Positions 35,581-47,200 of a stretch of 64,000 bases of DNA are shown here, piece by piece. A model generated the notes under the pieces. That model searched no databases. It saw nothing but the letters and a program-made list of their open reading frames with translations, and was not told where the DNA came from. This stretch comes from Eledone cirrhosa (lineage: Eukaryota; Mollusca; Cephalopoda; Octopoda; Eledonidae). The stretch's first letter is position 1; the number at the start of each line of letters is the position of its first letter. The position numbers and the translations under genes are program-made. The DNA lies in the NCBI GenBank assembly GCA_964016885.1, contig OZ024743.1, forward strand, positions 180,742,582 to 180,806,581, given 5' to 3'.

Positions 35581-38500
35581 TGTTGGTGGCAGTGGTGGTG
35601 TTGTTGTTGTAGTTGTAGTTGTTTTTGGTGGTGGTGTTGTTGTAGTTGTTGGTGGCGGTGGTGTTGTTGTTGTAGTTGTAGTTGTTGTTGGTGGTGTTGT
35701 AGTTGTAGTTGTTGTTGGTGGTGGTGTTGTAGTTGTAGTTGTTGTTGGTGGTGTTCTTGTTGTCGTAGTTTTAGTTGTTGTTGGTGTTGTAGTTGTAGTT
35801 GTTGTTGGTGGTGGTGTTGTAGTTGTTGTTGTTGTTGGTGGTTTTGTTGTTGTTGTAGTTGTAGTTGTTGTTGGTGTTGTAGTTGTAGTTGTTGTTGGTG
35901 GTGGTGTTGTAGTTGTTGTTGGTGGTGGTGTTGTTGTAGTTGTTGTTGGTGGCGGTGTTGTAGTTGTAGTTGTTGTTGGTGGTGTTGTTGTTGTTGTAGT
36001 TGTAGTTGTTGGTGTTGTAGTTGTTGTTGGTGGTGGTGGTGTTGTTGTAGTTGTTGTTGGTGGCGGTGTTGTAGTTGTAGTTGTTGTTGGTGGTGTTGTT
36101 GTTGTTGTAGTTGTTGTTGGTGTTGTAGTTGTAGTTGTTGCTGGTGGTGGTGTTGTTGTTGTAGTTGTTGTTGGTGGTGGTGTTGTAGTTGTTGTTGGTG
36201 GTGGTGTTGTAGTTGTAGTTGGTGGTGGTGGTGGTGTTGTTGTTGTAGTTGTAGTTGTTGTTGTTGGTGGTGTTGTAGTTGTTGTTGGTGGTGGTTGTGG
36301 TGTTGTTGTTGTAGTTGTAGTTGTTAGTGGTGGTGTTGTAGTTGTTGTTGGTGGCGGTGTTGTAGTTGTAGTTGTTGTTGGTGGTGTTGTTGTTGTTGTA
36401 GTTGTAGTTGTTGGTGTTGTAGTTGTTGTTGGTGGTGGTGGTGTTGTTGTAGTTGTTGTTGGTGGCGGTGTTGTAGTTGTAGTTGTTGTTGGTGGTGTTG
36501 TTGTTGTTGTAGTTGTTGTTGGTGTTGTAGTTGTAGTTGTTGCTGGTGGTGGTGTTGTTGTTGTAGTTGTTGTTGGTGGTGGTGTTGTAGTTGTAGTTGG
36601 TGGTGGTGGTGGTGTTGTTGTTGTAGTTGTAGTTGTTGTTGTTGGTGGTGTTGTAGTTGTTGTTGGTGGTGGTTGTGGTGTTGTTGTTGTAGTTGTAGTT
36701 GTTAGTGGTGGTGTTGTAGTTGTTGTTGGTGGCGGTGTTGTAGTTGTAGTTGTTGTTGGTGGTGTTGTTGTTGTTGTAGTTGAAGTTGTTGGTGTTGTAG
36801 GTGTTGTTGGTGGTGGTGTTGTTGTAGTTGTTGTTGGTGGCGGTGTTGTAGTTGTTGTTGGTGGTGGTGTTGTTGTCGTAGTTGTAGTTGTTGTTGGTGT
36901 TGTAGTTGTAGTTGTTGCTGGTGGCGGTGTTGTTGCTGTAGTTGTTGTTGGTGGTGGTCGTGTTGTTGTTGTAGTTGTTGTTGGTGGTGGTGTTGTAGTT
37001 GTAGTTGTTGTTGGTGGTGGTGTTGTAGTTGTAGTTGCTGGTGGTGGTGGTGTTGTTTTTGTAGTTGTAGTTGTTGTTGTTGGTGGTGTTGTAGTTGTTG
37101 TTGGTGGTGGTGGTGGTCTTGTTGTTGTAGTTGTAGTTGTTGTTAGTGATGGTGTTGTAGTTGTAGTTGTAGTTGTTGTTAGTGGTGGTGTTGTAGTTGT
37201 AGTTGTTGTTGGTGGTGTTGTTGTTGTAGTTGTTGTTGGTGGTGGTGGTGGTGTTGTTGTTGTAGTTGTTGTTGTTGGTGGTGGTGGTGTTGTTGTTGTA
37301 GTTGTAGTTGTTGGTGTTGGTGGTGTTGTAGTTGTAGTTGTTGTTGGTGGTGGTGTTGTAGTTGTAGTTGTTGGTGGTGGTGGTGTTGTAGTTGTAGTTG
37401 TTGTTGGTGGCGTTGTTGTAGTTGTTGTTGTTGGTGGTGGTGGTGTTGTTGTTGTAGTTGTTGTTGGTGGTGGTGGTGGTGTTGTAGTTGTAGTTGTAGT
37501 TGTTGTTGGTGGTGGTGTTGTAGTTGTAGTTGTTGTTGGTGGTGGTGTTGTAGTTGTAGTTGTTGGTGTTGGTGGTGTTGTAGTTGTAGTTGTTGTTGGT
37601 GGTGGTGTTGTAGTTGTAGTTGTTGTTGGTGGTGGTGTTGTAGTTGTTGTTGTTGTTGGTGGTGTTGTTGTTGTAGTTGTTGTTGGTGGTGGTGTTGTAG
37701 TTGTAGTTGTTGTTGGTGGTGGTGTTGTAGTTGTAGTTGTTGTTGGTGGTGGTGTTGTAGTTGTTGTTGTTGTTGGTGGTGTTGTTGTTGTAGTTGTTGT
37801 TGGTGGCGGTGTTGTAGTTGTAGTTGTTGTTGGTGGTGTTGTTGTTGTTGTAGTTGTTGTTGGTGGTGGTGTTGTAATTGTAGTTGGTGGTGGCGGTGTT
37901 GTTGTTGTTGTAGTTGTTGTTGGTTGTGGTGTTGTTGTTGTAGTTGTTGTTGGTGGCGGTGTTGTAGTTGTAGTTGGTGGTGGCGGTGTTGTTGTTGTTG
38001 TAGTTGTTGTTGGTGGTGGTGTTGTTGTTGTAGTTGTTGTTGTTGTTGGTGGTGGTGTTGTTGTTGTAGTTGTTGTTGGTGGTGTTGTTGTTGTAGTTGT
38101 TGTTGGTGGTGGTGGTTTTGTTGTTGTAGTTGTTGTTGGTGGCGGTGTTGTAGTTGTAGTTGTTGTTGGTGGTGTTGTTGTTGTTGTAGTTGTTGTTGGT
38201 GGTGGTGTTGTAGTTGTAGTTGTTGTTGGGGGTGGTGTTGTAGTTGTAGTTGTTGGTGGCGGTGGTGTTGTAGTTGTAGATGTTGGTGGTGGTGTTGTAG
38301 TTGTAGTTGTTGTTGGTGGTGGTGTTGTAGTTGTAGTTGTTGTTGGTGGTGGTGTTGTAGTTGTAGTTGTTGTTGGTGGTGGTGTTGTAGTTGTTGTTGT
38401 TGTTGGTGGTGTTGTTGTTGTTGTTGTTGTTGGTGGCGGTGTTGTAGTTGTAGTTGTTGTTGGTGGTGTTGTTGTTGTAGTTGTAGTTGTTGTTGGTAGT

Positions 38501-41500
38501 GTTGTTGTTGTTGTAGTTGTAGTTGTTGGTGTTGTAGTTGTTGTTGGTGGTGGTGTTGTTGTTGTAGTTGTAGTTGTTGGTGTTGTAGGTGTTGTTGGTG
38601 GTGGTGTTGTTGTAGTTGTTGTTGGTGGCGGTGTTGTAGTTGTAGTTGTTGTTGGTGGTGTTGTTGTTGTCGTAGTTGTAGTTGTTGGTGTTGTAGGTGT
38701 TGTTGGTGGTGGTGTTGTTGTAGTTGTTGTTGGTGGCGGTGTTGTAGTTGTAGTTGTTGTTGGTGGTGTTGTTGTTGTTGTAGTTGTAGTTGTTGGTGTT
38801 GTAGGTGTTGTTGGTGGTGGTGTTGTTGTAGTTGTTGTTGGTGGCGGTGTTGTAGTTGTAGTTGTTGTTGGTGGTGTTGTTGTTGTTGTAGTTGTAGTTG
38901 TTGGTGTTGTAGGTGTTGTTGGTGGTGGTGTTGTTGTAGTTGTTGCTGGTGGCGGTGTTGTTGTTGTAGTTGTTGTTGGTGGTGGTCGTGTTGTTGTTGT
39001 AGTTGTTGTTGGTGGTGGTGTTGTAGTTGTAGTTGTTGTTGGTGGTGGTGTTGTAGTTGTAGTTGGTGGTGGTGGTGGTTTTGTTGTTGTAGTTGTAGTT
39101 GTTGTTGTTGGTGGTGTTGTAGTTGTTGTTGGTGGTGGTGGTGGTGTTGTTGTTGTAGTTGTAGTTGTTGTTAGTGGTGGTGTTGTAGTTGTAGTTGTTG
39201 TTAGTGGTGGTGTTGTAGTTGTAGTTGTTGTTGGTGGTGTTGTTGTTGTAGTTGTTGTTGGTGGTGGTGGTGGTGTTGTTGTTGTAGTTGTAGTTGTTGG
39301 TGTTGGTGGTGTTGTAGTTGTAGTTGTTGTTGGTGGTGGTGTTGTAGTTGTAGTTGTTGGTGGTGGTGTTGTAGTTGTAGTTGTTGTTGGTGGTGGTGTT
39401 GTTGTTGTAGTTGTTGGTGGTGGTGGTGTTGTAGTTGTAGTTGTTGTTGGTGGTGGTGTTGTTGTTGTAGTTGTTGTTGGTGGTGGTGGTGGTGTTGTAG
39501 TTGTAGTTGTAGTTGTTGTTGGTGGTGGTGTTGTTGTAGTTGTTGTTGGTGGTGGTGGTGGTGTTGTTGTTGTAGTTGTAGTTGTTGGTGTTGGTGGTGT
39601 TGTAGTTGTAGTTGTTGTTGGTGGTGGTGTTGTAGTTGTAGTTGTTGGTGGTGGTGTTGTAGTTGTAGTTGTTGTTGGTGGTGGTGTTGTTGTTGTAGTT
39701 GTTGTTGGTGGTGGTGTTGTAGTTGTAGTTGTTGGTGGTGGTGGTGTTGTAGTTGTAGTTGTTGTTGGTGGTGGTGTTGTTGTTGTAGTTGTTGTTGGTG
39801 GTGGTGGTGGTGTTGTAGTTGTAGTTGTAGTTGTTGTTGGTGGTGGTGTTGTAGTTGTAGTTGTTGTTGGTGGTGGTGTTGTTGTTGTAGTTGTTGTTGG
39901 TGGCAGTGGTGGTGTTGTTGTTGTAGTTGTAGTTGTTGTTGGTGGTGGTGTTGTTGTAGTTGTTGGTGGCGGAGGTGTTGTTGTTGTAGTTGTAGTTGTT
40001 GTTGGTGGTGTTGTAGTTGTAGTTGTTGTTGGTGGTGGTGTTGTAGTTGTAGTTGTTGTTGGTGGTGTTCTTGTTGTCGTAGTTTTAGTTGTTGTTGGTG
40101 TTGTAGTTGTAGTTGTTGTTGGTGGTGGTGTTGTAGTTGTAGTTGTTGTTGGTGTTGTAGTTGTAGTTGTTGTTGGTGGTGGTGTTGTAGTTGTTGTTGG
40201 TGGTGGTGTTGTTGTAGTTGTTGTTGGTGGCGGTGTTGTAGTTGTAGTTGTTGTTGGTGGTGTTGTTGTTGTTGTAGTTGTAGTTGTTGGTGTTGAAGTT
40301 GTTGTTGGTGGTGGTGGTGTTGTTGTAGTTGTTGTTGGTGGCGGTGTTGTAGTTGTAGTTGTTGTTGGTGGTGTTGTTGTTGTTGTAGTTGTTGTTGGTG
40401 TTGTAGTTGTAGTTGTTGCTGGTGGTGGTGTTGTTGTTGTAGTTGTTGTTGGTGGTGGTGTTGTAGTTGTTGTTGGTGGTGGTGGTGTAGTTGTAGTTGG
40501 TGGTGGTGGTGGTGTTGTTGTTGTAGTTGTAGTTGTTTTTGTTGGTGGTGTTGTAGTTGTTGTTGGTGGTGGTTGTGGTGTTGTTGTTGTAGTTGTAGTT
40601 GTTAGTGGTGGTGTTGTAGTTGTTGTTGGTGGCGGTGTTGTAGTTGTAGTTGTTGTTGGTGGTGTTGTTGTTGTTGTAGTTGTAGTTGTTGGTGTTGTAG
40701 TTGTTGTTGGTGGTGGTGGTGTTGTTGTAGTTGTTGTTGGTGGCGGTGTTGTAGTTGTAGTTGTTGTTGGTGGTGTTGTTGTTGTTGTAGTTGTTGTTGG
40801 TGTTGTAGTTGTAGTTGTTGCTGGTGGTGGTGTTGTTGTTGTAGTTGTTGTTGGTGGTGGTGTTGTAGTTGTAGTTGGTGGTGGTGGTGGTGTTGTTGTT
40901 GTAGTTGTAGTTGTTGTTGTTGGTGGTGTTGTAGTTGTTGTTGGTGGTGGTTGTGGTGTTGTTGTTGTAGTTGTAGTTGTTAGTGGTGGTGTTGTAGTTG
41001 TTGTTGGTGGCGGTGTTGTAGTTGTAGTTGTTGTTGGTGGTGTTGTTGTTGTTGTAGTTGTAGTTGTTGGTGTTGTAGGTGTTGTTGGTGGTGGTGTTGT
41101 TGTAGTTGTTGTTGGTGGCGGTGTTGTAGTTGTTGTTGGTGGTGGTGTTGTTGTCGTAGTTGTAGTTGTTGTTGGTGTTGTAGTTGTAGTTGTTGCTGGT
41201 GGCGGTGTTGTTGTTGTAGTTGTTGTTGGTGGTGGTCGTGTTGTTGTTGTAGTTGTTGTTGGTGGTGGTGTTGTAGTTGTAGTTGTTGTTGGTGGTGGTG
41301 TTGTAGTTGTAGTTGGTGGTGGTGGTGGTGTTGTTGTTGTAGTTGTAATTGTTGTTGTTGGTGGTGTTGTAGTTGTTGTTGGTGGTGGTGGTGGTGTTGT
41401 TGTTGTAGTTGTAGTTGTTGTTAGTGGTGGTGTTGTAGTTGTAGTTGTAGTTGTTGTTAGTGGTGGTGTTGTAGTTGTAGTTGTTGTTGGTGGTGTTGTT

Positions 41501-44148
41501 GTTGTAGTTGTTGTTGGTGGTGGTGGTGGTGTTGTTGTTGTAGTTGTAGTTGTTGGTGTTGGTGGTGTTGTAGTTGTAGTTGTTGTTGGTGGTGGTGTTG
41601 TAGTTGTAGTTGTTGGTGGTGGTGTTGTAGTTGTAGTTGTTGTTGGTGGTGGTGTTGTTGTTGTAGTTGTTGTTGGTGGTGGTGTTGTAGTTGTAGTTGT
41701 TGGTGGTGGTGGTGTTGTAGTTGTAGTTGTTGTTGGTGGCGTTGTTGTAGTTGTTGTTGGTGGTGGTGGTGGTGTTGTTGTTGTAGTTGTTGTTGGTGGT
41801 GGTGGTGGTGTTGTAGTTGTAGTTGTAGTTGTTGTTGGTGGTGGTGTTGTAGTTGTAGTTGTTGTTGGTGGTGGTGTTGTAGTTGTAGTTGTTGGTGTTG
41901 GTGGTGTTGTAGTTGTAGTTGTTGTTGGTGGTGGTGTTGTAGTTGTAGTTGTTGTTGGTGGTGGTGTTGTAGTTGTTGTTGTTGTTGGTGGTGTTGTTGT
42001 TGTAGTTGTTGTTGGTGGTGGTGTTGTAGTTGTAGTTGTTGGTGTTGGTGGTGTTGTTGTTGTAGTTGTTGTTGGTGGTGGTGTTGTAGTTGTAGTTGTT
42101 GTTGGTGGTGGTGTTGTAGTTGTAGTTGTTGTTGGTGGTGGTGTTGTAGTTGTTGTTGTTGTTGGTGGTGTTGTTGTTGTAGTTGTTGTTGGTGGCGGTG
42201 TTGTAGTTGTAGTTGTTGTTGGTGGTGTTGTTGTTGTTGTAGTTGTTGTTGGTGGTGGTGTTGTAATTGTAGTTGGTGGTGGCGGTGTTGTTGTTGTTGT
42301 AGTTGTTGTTGGTTGTGGTGTTGTTGTTGTAGTTGTTGTTGGTGGCGGTGTTGTAGTTGTAGTTGGTGGTGGCGGTGTTGTTGTTGTTGTAGTTGTTGTT
42401 GGTGGTGGTGTTGTTGTTGTAGTTGTTGTTGTTGTTGGTGGTGTTGTAGTTGTAGTTGTTGTTGGTGGTGTTGTTGTTGTAGTTGATGTTGGTGGTGGTG
42501 GTTTTGTTGTTGTAGTTGTTGTTGGTGGCGGTGTTGTAGTTGTAGTTGTTGTTGGTGGTGTTGTTGTTGTTGTAGTTGTTGTTGGTGGTGGTGTTGTAGT
42601 TGTATTTGTTGTTGGGGGTGGTGTTGTAGTTGTAGTTGTTGGTGGCGGTGGTGTTGTAGTTGTAGATGTTGGTGGTGGTGTTGTAGTTGTAGTTGTTGTT
42701 GGTGGTGGTGTTGTAGTTGTAGTTGTTGTTGGTGGTGGTGTTGTAGTTGTAGTTGTTGTTGGTGGTGGTGTTGTAGTTGTTGTTGTTGGTGGTGTTGTTG
42801 TTGTTGTTGTTGTTGGTGGTGGCGGTGTTGTAGTTGTAGTTGTTGTTGGTGGTGTTGTTGTTGTAGTTGTAGTTGTTGTTGGTAGTGTTGTTGTTGTTGT
42901 AGTTGTAGTTGTTGGTGTTGTAGTTGTTGTTGGTGGTGGTGTTGTTGTTGTAGTTGTAGTTGTTGGTGTTGTAGGTGTTGTTGGTGGTGGTGTTGTTGTA
43001 GTTGTTGTTGGTGGCGGTGTTGTAGTTGTAGTTGTTGTTGGTGGTGTTGTTGTTGTCGTAGTTGTAGTTGTTGGTGTTGTAGGTGTTGTTGGTGGTGGTG
43101 TTGTTGTAGTTGTTGTTGGTGGCGGTGTTGTAGTTGTAGTTGTTGTTGGTGGTGTTGTTGTTGTTGTAGTTGTAGTTGTTGGTGTTGTAGGTGTTGTTGG
43201 TGGTGGTCTTGTTGTAGTTGTTGTTGGTGGCGGTGTTGTAGTTGTAGTTGTTGTTGGTGGTGTTGTTGTTGTCGTAGTTGTAGTTGTTGTTGGTGTTGTA
43301 GTTGTAGTTGTTGCTGGTGGCGGTGTTGTTGTTGTAGTTGTTGTTGGTGGTGGTCGTGTTGTTGTTGTAGTTGTTGTTGGTGGTGGTGTTGTAGTTGTAG
43401 TTGTTGTTGGTGGTGGTGTTGTAGTTGTAGTTGGTGGTGGTGGTGGTTTTGTTGTTGTAGTTGTAGTTGTTGTTGTTGGTGGTGTTGTAGTTGTTGTTGG
43501 TGGTGGTGGTGGTGTTGTTGTTGTAGTTGTAGTTGTTGTTAGTGGTGGTGTTGTAGTTGTAGTTGTAGTTGTTGTTAGTGGTGGTGTTGTAGTTGTAGTT
43601 GTTGTTGGTGGTGTTGTTGTTGTAGTTGTTGTTGGTGGTGGTGGTGGTGTTGTTGTTGTAGTTGTAGTTGTTGGTGTTGGTGGTGTTGTAGTTGTAGTTG
43701 TTGTTGGTGGTGGTGTTGTAGTTGTAGTTGTTGGTGGTGGTGTTGTAGTTGTAGTTGTTGTTGGTGGTGGTGTTGTTGTTGTAGTTGTTGTTGGTGGTGG
43801 TGTTGTAGTTGTAGTTGTTGGTGGTGGTGGTGTTGTAGTTGTAGTTGTTGTTGGTGGTGGTGTTGTTGTTGTAGTTGTTGTTGGTGGTGGTGGTGTTGTT
43901 GTAGTTGTAGTTGTAGTTGTTGTTGGTGGTGGTGTTGTAGTTGTAGTTGTTGTTGGTGGTGGTGTTGTAGTTGTAGTTGTTGTTGTTGGTGGTGTTGTAG
44001 TTGTAGTTGTTGTTGTTGGTGGTGGTGGTGTTGTAGTTGTAGTTGTTGGTGTTGGTGGTGTTGTAGTTGTAGTTGTTGTTGGTGGTGGTGTTGTAGTTGT
44101 AGTTGTTGTTGGTGGTGGTGTTGTAGTTGTAGTTGTTGTTGGTGGTGG

Positions 44149-44187
<39 letters not shown>

Positions 44188-44226
44188 AGTTGTTGTTGGT
44201 GGTGGTGGTGTTGTTGTAGTTGATGT
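33616..44226 (-). CDS. Second long Thr/Pro-compatible open segment (partial, doubtful)
   Basis: Between the deletion markers at 33613 and 44229 triplet phase is unbroken and the minus strand reads Thr/Pro for about 3,530 codons. I saw no stop by eye. It has no start codon and both ends are frame shifts, where reading moves into the Gln/Leu/His phase. If the locus was ever a mucin-like gene, this segment and the one at 8097-25774 could not now be joined in one frame without correcting the shifts at 33613, 31601, 28782 and 25777. I list it because a reader should know the frame persists here. I do not claim that it is expressed. Confidence 0.15.
35588..39901. repeat. A-type superblock, copy 1 (4,314 bases)
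   Basis: It begins at a GGCAGTGGTGG variant (35588) and repeats from 39902. The linked TTCTTGTTGTCG followed by a TTTTAG variant lies at 35754 and again at 40068, the same 4,314-base offset (3 x 1,438). Farther in, GGTTGTGG lies at 37922 and 42311, an offset of 4,389, so in-phase triplets were gained later. GTAGGTGTTGTTGG repeats are dense between about 38580 and 38930. The block resembles subarray II in its GGC- and GTC-rich units. Confidence 0.75.
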
Positions 44227-47200
44227 TGTGGTGGTGGTGTTGTTGTAGTTGTTGTTGGTGGTGGTGTTGTTGTTGTAGTTGTTGTTGGTGGTGGTGTTGT
44301 AGTTGTAGTTGTTGGTGGTGGTGGTGGTGTTGTAGTTGTAGTTGTTGTTGGTGGTGGTGTTGTAGTTGTTGTAGTTGTTGTTGGTGGTGTTGTTGTTGTA
44401 GTTGTAGTTGTTGTTGTAGGTGGTGTTGTTGTTGTAGTTGTTGTTGTTGGTGGTGGTGTTGTAGTTGTAGTTGTAGTTGTTGTTGGTGGTGGTGGTGTTG
44501 TTGTAGTTGTTGTTGGTGGCGTTGTTGTAGTTGTAGTTGTTGTTGTTGGTGGTGTTGTTGTTGTTGTAGTTGTTGTTGGTGATGGTGGTGTTGTTGTAGT
44601 TGTTGTTGGTGGTGGTGGTGTTGTAGTTGTAGTTGTTGTTGGTGGTGGTGTTGTAGTTGTAGTTGTTGTTGGTGGTGGTGGTGTTGTAGTTGTAGTTGTT
44701 GTTGGTGGTGGTGTTGTAGTTGTAGTTGTTGTTGTAGGTGGTGTTGTTGTTGTTGTAGTTGTTGTTGTTGGTGGTGGTGTTGTTGTTGTAGTTGTTGTTG
44801 GTGGTGGTGGTGTTGTTGTAGTTGTTGTTGGTGGCGTTGTTGTAGTTGTTGTAGTTGTTGTTGGTGGTGGTGTTGTTGTTGTAGTTGTTGTTGGTGGTGG
44901 TGTTGTAGTTGTAGATGTTGTTGGTGGTGGTGTTGTTGTTGTAGTTGTTGGTGGTGGTGCTGTTGTTGTTGTTGTAGTTGTTGTTGGTGGTGGTGTTGTT
45001 CTTGTAGTTGTTGTTGTTGGTGGTGGTGTTGTTGTTGTTGTAGTTGTTGTTGGTGGTGGTGGTGTTGTAGTTGTAGTTGTTGTTGGTGGTGGTGTTGTAG
45101 CTGTAGTTGTTGTTGGTGGTGGTGTTGTAGTTGTAGTTGTTGTTGTAGGTGGTGTTGTTGTTGTTGTAGTTGTTGTTGTTGGTGGTGTTGTTGTTGTTGT
45201 AGTTGTTGTTGGTGGTGGTGTTGTTGTTGTAGTTGTTGTTGGTGGTGGTGTTGTAGTTGTAGATGTTGTTGGTGGTGGTGTTGTTGTTGTAGTTGTTGGT
45301 GGTGGTGCTGTTGTTGTTGTTGTAGTTGTTGTTGGTGGTGGTGTTGTTGTTGTAGTTGTTGTTGTTGGTGGTGTTGTAGTTGTAGATGTTGTTGGTGGTG
45401 GTGTTGTAGTTGTGGTTGTTGGTGGTGGTGTTGTTGTAGTTGTAGTTGGTGGTGGTGGTGTTGTTGTAATTGTTGTTGGTGGTGGTGTTGTAGTTGTAGT
45501 TGTTGTTGGAGGTGGTGTTGTAGTTGTTGTTGTTGGTGGTGGTGTTGTAGTTGTTGTTGGTGGTGGTGGTGTTGTTGTAGTTGTTGTTGGTGGTGGTGTT
45601 GTAGTTGTAGTTGTTGTTGTTGGTGGTGGTGTTGTTGTAGTTGTAGTTGTTGTTGTTGGTGGTGTTGTTGTTGTTGTAGTTGTTGTTGGTGGTGGTGGTG
45701 TTGTTGTAGTTGTTGTTGGTGGTGGTGATGTTGTAGTTGTAGTTGTTGTTGGTGGTGGTGTTGTAGTTGTAGTTGTTGTTGGTGGTGGTGGTGTTGTAGT
45801 TGTAGTTGTTGTTGGTGGTGGTGTTGTAGTTGTAGTTGTTGTTGTAGGTGGTGCTGTTGTTGTTGTAGTTGTTGTTGTTGGTGGTGGTGTTGTTGTTGTA
45901 GTTGTTGTTGGTGGTGCTGTTGTTGTTGTTGTAGTTGTTGTTGGTGGTGGTGTTGTTGTTGTAGTTGTTGTTGTTGGTGGTGTTGTAGTTGTAGTTGTTG
46001 TTGGTGGTGGTGTTGTAGTTGTAGTTGTTGTTGGTGGTGGTGGTGGTGTTGTTGTTGTAGTTGTTGTTGGTGGTGGTGGTGTTGTTGTAGTTGTTGTTGT
46101 TGGTGGTGGTGTTGTAGTTGTTGTTGTTGGTGGTGGTGTTGTAGTTGTTGTTGGTGGTGGTGTTGTTGTTGCAGTTGTTGTTGGTGGTGGTGTTGCTGTT
46201 GTAGTTGTTGTTGTTGGTGGTGGTGGTGTTGTTGTTGTAGTTGTTGGTGGTGGTGGTGTTGTTGTTGTAGGTGTTGTTGGTGGTGGTGTTGTAGTTGTAG
46301 TTGTTGTTGGTGGCGGTGTTGCTGTTGTAGTTGTTGTTGTTGGTGGTGGTGGTGGTGTTGTTGTTGTAGTTGTTGTTGGTGGTGGTGTTGTTGTTGTAGT
46401 TGTTGTTGGTGGCGGTGTTGTTGTTGTAGTTGTTGCTGGTGGTGGTGGTGTTGTTGTAGTTGTTGTTGTGGTGGTGGTGTTGTTGTACTTGTTGTTGGTG
46501 GTGGTGTTGTTGTTGTAGTTGTTGTTGGTGGTGGTGTTGTAGTTGTAGTTGTTGGTGGTGGTGGTGGTGTTGTAGTTGTAGTTGTTGGTGGTGGTGTTGT
46601 AGTTGTAGTTGTTGTTGGTGGTGTTGTTGTTGTAGTTGTTGTAGTTGGTGGTGGTGTTGTTGTTGTTGTTGTAGGTTGTGTTGTTGTTGTAGTTGTTGTT
46701 GTTGGTGGTGTTGTTGTTGTTGTAGTTGTAGTTGTTGTTGGTGGTGGTGGTGTTGTTGTAGTTGTTGGTGGTGGTGTTGTTGTTGTTGTAGTTGTTGTTG
46801 GTGGTGGTGGTGTTGTTGTAGTTGTTGTTGGTGGTGGTGGTGTTGTAGTTGTAGTTGTTGTTGGTGGTGGTGTTGTAGTTGTAGTTTGTGGTGGTGTTGT
46901 AGTTGTAGTTGTTGTTGGTGGTGGTGTTGTTGTTGTAGTTGTAGTTGTTGTTGTAGGTGGTATTGTTGTTGTAGTTGTTGTTGTTGGTGGTGGTGGTGTT
47001 GTAGTTGTAGTTGTTGGTGGTGGTGGTGTTGTTGTTGTTGTAGTTGTTGTTGGTGGTGGTGGTGTTGTTGTAGTTGTTGTTGTTGGTGGTGGTGTTGTTG
47101 TAGTTGTTGGTGGTGTTGTAGTTGTAGTTGGTGGTGTTGATAGTGGTGGTGTTGTTGTAGTTGTTGTTGTTGGTGGTGGTGTTGTAGTTGTAGTTGTTGT

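Noticed and set aside
34450..36327. Cys/Trp/Ser-rich frames on the + strand (this and many others)
   Set aside because: These are the exact complement of the Thr/Pro frame. Their ends are set by rare TGA or TAG variants and their starts by chance GTG, TTG or ATG. No known protein has this composition.
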